From Heligmosomoides polygyrus polygyrus (Eukaryota > Nematoda > Chromadorea > Rhabditida > Heligmosomidae), in the NCBI GenBank assembly GCA_947396885.1, contig OX377204.1:6758001-6822000 (forward strand): a stretch of DNA of 64,000 nt, given 5' to 3'. The notes below the pieces were generated by a model that was given only the letters and a program-made list of their open reading frames with translations, searched no databases and was not told the origin of the DNA. Position numbers and translations under genes: made by a program. Shown in pieces: positions 30,930 through 41,700 of the stretch; position 1 is the first letter of the stretch; each line of letters begins with the position of its first letter.

Positions 30930-32660
30930 GAGAACCCTAACATCAGCGCCAATTCTCATCGGTGCCAGACTTGCTGCGATAGAGAATCCAAAACTTATGG
31001 TAAACTTCGAAACACAGTTCTGGAAGGTACCTCTGTAATGGAGTCATTTGATGGCACATCACTGTTCACAAATGTTTCCAGTGGCAATGCTATGCAGGGT
31101 GTCCATGAAATTATTGTGGAACATCACGACCAGATTGTACTTTTTGGATTAAGTGTGACTCAGGTAATGACGCTCATAAATGAGTGTCTTCAGTGTAACA
31201 TGTTCAAGTGATCCAATGAGTACTACAGGCAGGTCAGAGGGTTGGCCATGGGTCAGCGTCTGGTTCCTGTGTTAGCCATCGCTTTTATGTCTAAAATAGA
31301 GAGACCGGTTCTGGAACCGAGACCCTTACTGTATTGTCGGTATATTGATGATTGCTTTATCGTATGCCCCAACGAAAAACGAAAAAACGAAATGGACATC
31401 TGTTTCGATTTGCTCAGTCATCAAGCGGAGCAAATTAAGCTTATAAGGGAGAAGCCGACAAATCACTGGCGGCCGTTCCTGAACGCTGAAATCCGTCTCT
31501 CTCAGAGCACTTTCCAAACTAGGTGGTACCGGAAACCTAGTAACAAAACATCATAGTGCATTCCGTTCTGTACATCCTCGCACCACTAAAATTGCCATTG
31601 TTCAGAGCATGTTCCGCACAGCTGCATTAGTGTCTTCCATTGACGACTTGAAGTCCTCATCGATGGAAGTGGATTCTCGCATTGCTTTGACGAATGTGTA
31701 TGTGCCCGAGAATATGCCTAAGAGAGGACGTCGACCGTCAGCAGCTCGAACACGTAGCGCTCAAGAACGTAACGAGGTTCCCTTTTCAGTGCCCTTTATA
31801 ACGAATGCACTCAGCACCCAAGCGCGGGACTGTGCAAGGCCGAGGTAAACGACCTCGTAGGGGTCTTTGAGATACCTCCCGCCAACCTTAAGGCGCAGCT
31901 TGTTAGAAACCGCCTCTATGACAGCGCATGTAACACTTCTTCCTGCATGGTCTACCCGCACGGCCGGGAAGGCGACTGTAGAGTCTCGGGTACGGTGTAC
32001 CTCATAACTTGCAGCCAGTTCAACGAGGAATACATCGGTGAGACGGGCAGGCCTCTTTGGATCCGAGAGAAGGAACACGTGGATGAACTGGACAAGTGCA
32101 AGGTCTCCCCGCCTCTGAGGGAACACAGACTGCTGAGTCATAGTGGCGCGGTGGTTGGCATAGCGGTGACGATCTTAGCGCGTGAGTCCGATATCGCTGC
32201 CCGCAAAACACTGGAAGCGTTGTGTATTACGTTCAAGTCCTGCGATGAATAGGAGAGAGGAACGGGTGGCCGTAACCCAGGAGCTGGCCCCATTTGCCGA
32301 CCTCTGTGGGCTTGGCCCGAAAGGGCGCCAGCCGGAGAGCCGCTGAGCGGCTGACCCGAAGGGAGAGCTCATTCATCCAGTCGTTTTCCATCCGAGAGTG
32401 ACCTACCAGCCTTTCGGCTGTTTCCATAAGGTCAGTCGGGTTTCCTCACTCCCTATTCGTTTCATTCTCTCACTAACTTTCGAGACTCCTGTAGCTTGAA
32501 ATGATCTTTGGACGAGTAATTTCTCAAACTCTTTCTGTCTCTTCCAGGCTCTGAAAAAAGCGCCTACGCCGAAACGTAAGCCGAATAAAGCTTGCGTAAC
32601 AATCTTGGCTCAACAGCTTCACAACACCCTACACCACTGTTCAACGACATGCCAAGATTC
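30930..32660 (+). pseudogene. Penelope-like element: RT and GIY-YIG endonuclease
   Basis: Penelope elements code for one protein with a telomerase-related reverse transcriptase and a C-terminal GIY-YIG nuclease. Here the RT blocks are DGTSLFTNV, RGLAMGQRLVPVLAIAFMSK, the intact YCRYIDDCFIV box at about 31335-31370, and WRPFLNAEI. After a poorly conserved linker comes the nuclease: TVYLITC ... EEYIGETGRPL ... REKEH (about 31990-32090), then ARKTLEAL. A TGA at 31209-31211 and several frameshifts break the ORF. The 3' tail carries a hammerhead-like motif at 32545-32590. Confidence 0.85.
32545..32590 (+). ncRNA. Hammerhead-ribozyme-like motif in Penelope tail
   Basis: CTGAAAA (consensus CTGANGA), a small GCG...CGC hairpin, GAAAC, then GTAAGCCGAATAAAG. 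The core position G8 is A, which should weaken or abolish cleavage. Penelope elements are known to carry minimal hammerheads in their terminal repeats. Confidence 0.5.
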
Positions 32661-34877
32661 AACGACATCGGACATGGAGCTTTGATATTCTTCTGCAGAA
32701 GATGATAGAAGAATTTCGCACGAGGTATGTACCATTAGGAGAAAAGGGCCTAGAACACATTGTTTTTAAAGGCTGTGAATTGGGGCTGGATTCTTTCAAT
32801 CCTTGATGGATTCGTCCCGCTAAGATTTGTATGTAACTGGACATTTACTGGTTCGTTGGATTGATAAAATTCAAACTGTTAACAAATCCTGCCACTCGTA
32901 TGTAATAGTGGATACGGTTTATGTTGCATTAGGACCAAAAAAAGGTGGTGATCAGAAATGGAAGGCAGTTCGTTCATGCATCTACAAGCAAAAAGATAAA
33001 CAACATGGATCGACGCTTATCGATAGATAGGCTATCTGTTGCTATCTCTATCACTTCAGTTCAGCCACAATCGATCGGTATTGGGCGAAATCGATCACTA
33101 TCGATAGGATGGGTGAAATAAATTGAATCTCTTGTTGTGTAGTATCCACTATGTTTTCTTGCTGTGTCTTTCATTTAGAATCCAGCGCAGTTACGTCTTT
33201 ACGCCAGATCGACAGCCGCTTTTAGATGCGAACACTAGCACGTCTAACGTGCCACCTGGGGAGAGCGCTTAATCATTTCTGCATGTACGTCGCGTTACTT
33301 TTTACATATTCCATTGCACACCAACTCGACCCAGGGGTTACTCTTTCGCATACATCGCGAGGTAACATCTCCCTCTTGCAGCAAATTGGCCCCATCGTAG
33401 CGCGGTAAAAGAGCCTTGTAGATACAAAACTTCTAAGCTTCTGTCTCTTCCTCAACGATGTCGCGCCAATAACATCGAGCAGTTAACGTCAGCGCCGACC
33501 AGCCGCAGTCACGTTCAGCGTCCACGTCAACGTCATCGCCAAATTCCGCTTCTACAAGAGATAGAGCCGATTCTGCACAAACAAGTCACTTCGTCTACGA
33601 TCCTGAACACATATTTCGATCTATTTTACTGTTACATCCTTCGCTTACTGTTGTGTATAGCAGTTCTCAGTTGTTCTCATAATTACTCTGTATTGCTTCA
33701 CTCGTAGGTTCCCTCATATCATCACGCCATAATCAACTCTCTTGAACCTTTCCTGAATAAGAAGTCCTTCGGGTAAGCAGCATCGACAGCAATAAGGCTT
33801 TATAGGCACTCATATAGGTTCCACCTTGTTAACTCTGTCCGCACTGTTGGGATTAGGTAATACCTGTCATCCTCTTCACGTTGCGTATGTCGCGTTCGCC
33901 TTCGACACCCCCGGTGTCGTGCCTCCAATACGACTTCCTCGGCCTTTCGCCACGACTCTTCTAAAGAACACGTCAGCTACGCAGGTACGCGGCGAAGTCT
34001 GCACCGCGCCATCGCGTCTGTCAGTGTCGTCTCTGTCGTCACCGGAGTCGGTCGTCTTTGCTCGCGGCATTGCCCGCCGGTCGAGGTTTCCCTCTCCCCA
34101 TCATCGTCCAGGACTCTCCACGTTCCGGATTTGTCAGTTGTGCGCGGCAGCTACGAGAATCTTCAACTAACGCAGAATTGCATGGAGGAGAACGCAGGAA
34201 CGGGCCAGCGTGGACGCTGGTTACAGGTAACCGCAGGAACAGGTACTGTTCCCTCTGCCTCGTGGACGCAGGCCCCAGGCATGGAGCAGCTGTACTCCCG
34301 CGGAGAGGATTAGGTTCCCATAATGACTCGTAGCGTGGATAGGTTCATGACTCTTAGGACTATCTATTTTTTCTTTTCGTGTTCGTTGTTCGTTGCATGT
34401 TATGTTAGCGTATTAAAACCTATACACTATACGTGTCATGTTGTGTAGTAAGAGGGTGGTGCGCAGAAGCACAAGAAGGAAAGGGTTGTGTGTATATGCG
34501 TCGGTCGATGGGTTAGCTGTCTCAGACGGTAGTATGGGCGCAGCATGGAAGAAGTTCATAGTGGAATTTGTAACCCGCGCAGGAGGGGACTAAATTCCAT
34601 CGGCGGAAACGATCCACCGTGGTGTAGTTGCGGATACAGGGTCACGTGTCCAAATAGTTCTAGTCACGCATAGAAAGGTAGCGCGGGTAAGTCCCCCGAC
34701 TGCAGGTCACCTAACGGGCCTGCGGAAATGAACCCCACCTGCCAGTGTAAAAAGACATGTTGGCACGACGTCTGTGACACGCGTTCTGAACCCCGACACA
34801 CGTTGTATGGTACTGAGATGAAGTACTGCTCTCCCTTTACTGCACCCTCTGTGGTCCCACTTTACTGGCCCTTACCT
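32661..34877. other. No gene supported
   Basis: Open stretches at 33476-33690 (Ser/Thr-rich on plus) and 33960-34330 (GC-rich, open in several frames) might be parts of an LTR-element gag or of exons, but I recognise no domain. A cluster of ATCGAT/TATCGATAG words lies near 33005-33110. Confidence 0.3.
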
Positions 34878-35116
34878 TCTGGGCCCGGATTCATGAACGA
34901 CTTATCGGCAGGTAAGTGCAAAACCTACCGCCAACCCCCCCCCCCCCCACTTGCGTACGTTACGCGAACACGCGGCGGGAAAAACCAAGGTAAATTTCGA
35001 GGTAAATGCTCATGAATCAGAAACAGAGGTAAGTTCCCGAAAGTGGCGGGTAAGTGGCCAATGAGGTAAATCGGGGTATGATTTACCTCCGGCCACGTTC
35101 GTGAATCCGGGCCCTG
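34878..35116. mobile_element. MITE, GGGCCCGGATTCATGAACG ends
   Basis: The ends gggcccggattcatgaacga and cgttcgtgaatccgggccc are inverted copies. The interior alternates aggtaagt/aggtaaat words and holds a C14 run (34935-34948). Confidence 0.65.
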
Positions 35117-35792
35117 GTCTCCCTTAGAGGTCTCGGCTTGGTGGTTCACCCTTACTGGCCCCCCTTATAGGTGTTCTCTCACCTGTGTCCCTTTACTGCC
35201 CCTTCCCCCCCCCCCCTTCCTCCTTACCGGTCCCTCGTACACTTCTGAATCCTGACGCACGTTGAACAATCTCTACAGCACGTCTTCCGAATCCGGCGCT
35301 TGGAGCATGATCCCCGTCGTACTCTGAAGAGTTGCCCGCTGAATATATCGTTAACATGGGTGGTCCGCCGTTGATGTTATAGGTTTACCAGGAATCGCCA
35401 ATTGTTAAGCTAAAAGAAAAATCGGCTGGCATAAGCCGTCCTTCGGCCTAGGTCCCCTCGTCCCGTGACTGACGACGTAGCCCACGGATTAACCAAATTA
35501 TGTACGGTAAGATATACTTTATTACTAAACAAGAACTGTACATGATTATTGCACAAAGAACTAGTTCTACACATTACTAGTAAATGGCAATTAGAAGTCA
35601 TACCAGACAGAATCTCAATGGGACAGAGCGACATGTGGGAACTTGTCGTATATAGAAAGACTTGGTATATTTAAGGCAGCAGTATGCTGCTTAAAAGTCA
35701 TAAGTTGCCCATAAGTGAAACAGAGCCACTTAATGAGTTTAGGTACATATTTAAGGAGGATAGAGAAGTTTTAAAGGCATGAACAGTATCGA
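35117..35792. other. 3' flank of the ground-like gene
   Basis: A C-rich run near 35206-35218; no other feature recognised. The polyadenylation signal of the ground-like gene should lie just below 35793, but I do not see a clear AATAAA. Confidence 0.35.
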
Positions 35793-38700
35793 TTATGAAG
35801 CTGGTGTCTGTCGGAAAGCTATGCATGTGACGAGATCTTTGGCGGCTTCACAGTAAAGATTCGACGAGAAGACGTAAGAGAAGTGTCCACGCGAGCAGAT
35901 CACGTCTACATTGCCTCCAAACCGCGCCTCAGCTGCCTGGTTGATATTTCGCTTCGATTCGGACGAATTCTGCGACATGTTCTGGAAACGACTGCATTTC
36001 AGAAAGGTTTGGGAGTTATGCAGCGAAACCTGTGGAGACATTGCGACATCATACAGTACAGCGTAACGAAAAAATGTGTTCTTTCCGCCGTCTTGAGAGT
36101 TCCTACCGAGGGTTATTGCATTGTTACGAAGAGTAGCACTACATAAGCGCTCGAACTGATGCGAAAAGTTGTTAGCTTTCAGAAAGAATGAGAATTCCAA
36201 TTGAAAATCACATTCTATTGAGACTGGGCATCAAGCCTTGTGAAATATCAGCCATATTTTTGAAAGAATTAGTTACTTTAAAGAGTTGAAAGTGGGCCAC
36301 TCGATCGCTTAGTACCACAGTACTTCTTGAGTGGACCTTCACACCGCGTCCGACTGGCTTGTTTTTGTTCGCTGACTCACTGAGTTAAAACACAGATTTT
36401 CATGTCTAAAATCGCCGACAGAAAGAGATGGCTTTGTGATGTTTGCTTAACTGAAAATCTGACAGCTGACAACTGGCAAGAAGGCGCTTAAAATGCACAC
36501 AAAGCACAGACTTATTGTGTTTGTCCTTCTAACAAGATGGCGGATTACAGTTACATCTGTAAGTCTGAGAACTTCGTTAAAATGAAGTAAAACAACGATT
36601 CTGAAGTAACTGTCTCAGAAGGGATATTCATTCATATTTGGTATCAAGTTATCCGGAAAGTTCTCAGCGTTTTGTGTTACTACTTTTCATTCGTCTATTA
36701 TTAAGTAAAAATTCAACTTGCATTGAACATTAATGCTACTTTCCGTACAGAATTTTGCGCTCTATATGAGTGAATAATTAATGCTTCAACGTTGTTTCAT
36801 ATTTCTGTTCTTGAGTGACCTACTGAAGTCTCGAAGGACGATATTTTATGGTAACTTCAAATTGGGACAATCCGCAGCCGAGACAGCTCGACAGGTTAAT
36901 CAAGTGTGGAGGCTAGTAGTGTTGGAGGAAGCACTGTGCGCCAGTGGTTCAGTGAATTTCGGATCGGAGATTTCAGCCTCGAAGATGACCCCCGTAGCGG
37001 TCGGCCTAGAGCAATTCTGGACGACGAGTTGAAGGAATTGGTGGAAGCCGAACCATCCCAAACAGTTCGCGGGATCGCGGAAGAGCTAGACTTCAGTGAA
37101 ACAGCTGTTTGAAACGCCTTGGAAAGGTGAAAAGCTCGAAAAGTGGGTGCCCCAGGACTTGATTGAGCGGCGAAAATGGTCACGTTCCGAAATTTGTTCT
37201 TCTCTACTTTTTCGCAAAAAATCTGACCCATTTTTGGATCGAATCACCACTTGTGATAAAAAGTGGATACCGTATGATAACAGGAAACATGCCGGGCAAT
37301 GGTCGGACGCAGACGAACCCCTAGGGATTTTCCAAAGGCGAACCTCCACTAAAAAGGTAATGGTCACTCTGTGGTGGTCGGCGGCTGGTGTAATCCATTA
37401 CAGCTTTTCGGCACCAGGCCAGACGAGCAGAGTCCTACTGTAAGGAAATTGAAGAAATGCGCCGAAAACTGCGTCAATTTCAGCCAGCATTGGTCAACAG
37501 AAGAGACCCGATTCTTTTGTACGATAACGATCGCCCATATGTCTCACAAATCGCTTTGGGAAAAATAAACGAATTGAGGGTTGAAGTCCTGTGTCACCTG
37601 CCATATTTCCCAGACCCCTCACCAACCGACTACCACCTCTTCGAACCTCGACCACCTAATTTTTTCGCTCATGGAATAAGTCGACTAGTAATCCGTTGGC
37701 AAAAGTGTGCTAATTCGAACGGTGCTTATTTCAACTAAATCCAGTAGAATTTGAGAAAGTTACGGTAGTTCAAAGTGAAGCACTGAAAACCCTGAGAACT
37801 TTCCGAACAACCTACATACAGTACCGGACATGTCTTTTGGTCATTGGCCGAAAAAGCCGCGCCGGCCAACATAGGCCGCTTTGGAGCGTTCCAAAGCGGC
37901 CTTTTTGAATAACTTCTTTAGAAATCAAATAATTGTAAAGATAAACATATTTTTGAACTCAACAGCTTAAGCTCTATCTCTTGGTATATAAATCTCAGTA
38001 GAGTTGAGCATGCATATAGGCCCGACGGAATCAATCGAGTAGGCGCGGCGCGACAACTTGTAGAGCGAGCGTTTGGGGAGTTTTATCGGAAATTTCCAGA
38101 CGCCCTAACCAGAAACTGCTCTAAAAATGTCCAGATTGCATTTGGAGTGCGCCGTGAACAATGCATACAGAATCGGACCTACAGTACCGGACATGTTCCT
38201 CCGTTCATTCGACGGAAATCCCGGAAAGGTCAACATAGGCCGCTTTGGAACGGTCCAAAGCGGCCTTTTTAGATAACTTTTTCAAAAATCAAGTACTTGT
38301 AAAAAGAAACATATATTTGAGATTAGCAGCTCAAGCTCTATCTTATGACCTATAAATCTCAGTAGAGTTGAACAATGCTGATAGGCCCGACAGAATCAAT
38401 CGAGTGAGCGCGACAACCTGTAGAGCGATCGAGCGACAGCTTGTAGAGTGAGCGTTTGAGGAGTTTTATCACCAATTTGCAGCTGCCCTACTCAAAAATT
38501 GCTCTAAGACTGTCCAGCGAGCCTTTGGAGTGTGACGTGCACAATGCATATAGGATCGAACCTATCAATCGAGGGGGGGGGGGACAGCTTGTAGAGTGAG
38601 CGTTTGGGGAGTTTCATCACAAATTTGCAGCTGCCCTACTCAGGAATTGCTCTAAGACTGTTCAGCGAGCCTTTGGAGTGCACCGTGCACAATGCATATG

Positions 38701-41700
38701 GGATCGAACCTATCAATCGAGTGGGAGCGACCGCTTGCAAATTGCACGCGCGGCCGTGTTCGGTTCGTGTAACTCTGTCAAGTCCGAATCGTTTCGGCTG
38801 CAACTTATGAGACTTGTAGGCAGTAAAACAGTGTAGTAGCATTCTAAAGTAGAACTGTGTAGCTTATGACTGTGTAAAGTTACAGGGGCGCGAATATGCA
38901 GGGTAGCCTTGTGTGACACGATTTTTTCGGATTTCAGTCGAATTCTGCGAGAAGACGCGGCGAGCTAACGACCTCCAATTGCGTACGCGAGCAGAGAGCT
39001 CAGAGTGCTTTACGAAAACGTGCCCACAACTCTCTAGCTTTCCGAAGTGCCTTAGCCCTATCCGCCAATTTAGAGCTAGCGGTTAGAGTTTCTTGCGCTC
39101 CTACTCGCCCAGATTTGAGTCTTCGACACTCGCAATGGCAGTGTTCTGTTCTGCTTGAAAAGCGCTATCGAACGGTATCAATGTCGACCGATTTTGGAAA
39201 CATCGATTTTTTGAGAATTTCGCATCGAGGACGAGACCGCTCCAAGGCCGGCGCAGACGGACGATGACGTCATCGAAAATCGATGTTTTCGAAATTGGAC
39301 AAGCTTGACACCGTTCGATAGAGCGTTTCCTGCTGATTTCAATGGTGTTACTAGGAGCATCGATAACTGTGATCTGGACGAATAAGAGTGCGGAGAACAT
39401 CGACCGTTGTTGTGCCAAATAGGACGCAATGGCGTGTTCGAAGCGCAGTAACTCTGTCGAGATCGAATCGATCTGGCTGCAACTTGAACATTTTGTAGCA
39501 AGTAAAACTTTCTAGTCATGTGCTAAAGAAGAGCGATATAACATGTGAATGAACGAAGTAACAGCGGCGCGAATATGCAGGTGAGGCTTGCGTGACGCAT
39601 TTTTTCCCGATTTCAGTGGACCACTACGAGAAGACGCGGCGAGCTAACGGCCTCAAAATGCATATGCTAACAGAGCACTTAAGGAACTTTAAGGTGACGG
39701 GCTCAGAACTTCTCATCTGCCTGAACTGCCTTAACACCATCTGTCGTTTTAGGGCGGCGGACTTAGCGGTTGAAGTTTCCTGCCCTCATACTCGCCCATA
39801 TTTGGGTTTCCGACACTCCCAGTAACACCGTTTTGTTCACAACGAGAAGCTCTATCGAACGGTGTCACTCTCGACCAATTTCAAAAAAAATCGATTTTTA
39901 GGCAATATCAAGGACGTGGGCGCCCCAGGCCGAGCTGCGCGGACGATGACGTCATCGAAAACCGGTATTTTCGAAATTGGCCAAATTTCCTCGTGCAAAC
40001 TTCGCTCAAAATCTTCTAGGGGTTATTTGGGGCGCTGATTACGAATCCGACGTCCGTTTTTGAAAATTCCGTCGACTTCAGCAGGTTACTTCCCGTTTGA
40101 GGGTGGTCCGGTCAGGATCAACGATCACCCTCTCAGTTATCGGTATGCGCGGTCTCCTGCCATAATCGTCCAAATGTACTTCGGCATCGTGTTCGGCACC
40201 CCGAATAAGTCCCCAACCCTACACGAATGTTGAGCAAAATCGATGATCCTGACCCGACCACCCTCAATTATCCAGAAGAAAATCCAAAACCTCCCGAAGC
40301 GCAAGAAACTCTAACCGCTAGCTTTCGCCGCTCTAAATTGGCGGATGGGGCTAAGGCACTTCGGAAAGCTAGAGAGTTGTGGGCACGTTTTCGTAAAGCA
40401 CTCTGAGCTCTCTGCTCGCGTACGCATTTTGAGGTCGTTAGCTCGCCGCGTCTTCTCGCAGAATTCGACCGAAATCCGAAAAAATCGTGTCACACAAGGC
40501 TACCCTGCATATTCGCGCCCCTGTAACTTTACACAGTCATAAGCTACACAGTTCTACTTTAGAATGCTACTACACTGTTTTACTGCCTACAAGTCTCATA
40601 AGTTGCAGCCGAAACGATTCGGACTTGACAGAGTTACACGAACCGAACACGGCCGCGCGTGCAATTTGCAAGCGGTCGCTCCCACTCGATTGATAGGTTC
40701 GATCCCATATGCATTGTGCACGGCGCACTCCAAAGGGTCGCTGGACAGTCTTAGAGCAATTCCTGAGTAGGGCAGCTGCAAATTTGTGATGAAACTCCCC
40801 AAACGCTCACTCTACAAGCTGTCCCCCCCCCCTCGATTGATAGGTTCGATCCTATATGCATTGTGCACGGCGCACTCCAAAGGCTCGCTGGACAATATTA
40901 GAACAATTCCTGAGTTGGGCAGCTGCAAATTTGTGATAAAACTCCCCAAACGCTCACTCTTCAAGCTGTCCCCCCCCCCCTCGATTGATAGGTTCGATCC
41001 TATATGCATTGTGCACGGCGCACTCCAAAGGCTCGCTGGACAATATTAGAACAATTCCTGAGTTGGGCAGCTGCAAATTTGTGATAAAACTCCCCAAACG
41101 CTCACTCTTCAAGCTGTCCCCCCCCCCCTCGATTGATAGGTTCGATCCTATATGCATTGTGCATGTCGCACTCCAAAGGCTCGCTGGACAGTCTTAGAGC
41201 AATTTTTGAGTAGGGCAGCTGCAAATTGGTGATAAAACTCCTCAAACGCTCACTCTACAAGCTGTCGCTCGATCGCTCTACAGGTTGTCGCGCTCACTCG
41301 ATTGATTCTGTCGGGCCTATCAGCATTGTTCAACTCTACTGAGATTTATAGGTCATAAGATAGAGCTTAAGCTGCTGAGTTCAAATATATGTTTATCTTT
41401 ACAATTATTTGATTTCTAAAGAAGTTATTCAAAAAGGCCGCTTTGGAACGCTCCAAAGCGGCCTATGTTGGCCGGCGCGGCTTTTTCGGCCAATGACCAA
41501 AAGACATGTCCGGTACTGTAATAGCAAATGAATTGTCAGAGCAAAGCTTGCGCGCGCTAAGTAAAGAGAACTTAATATCACATTTAATAATTTGAAGACT
41601 TGACTAAAGAAGGTCCGTTTCTTCAAGGTGCACAAGCTAAGCGATTCACGGTGACGGATGTGGGGCATATAAACGCAGATAAGTGTTTCATTAACTTCGC

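Noticed and set aside
40487..40802. Identical 68-codon ORFs here and at 38604-38919
   Set aside because: They are the two arms of the foldback element read on opposite strands, so identity comes from the inverted repeat and not from conserved proteins.
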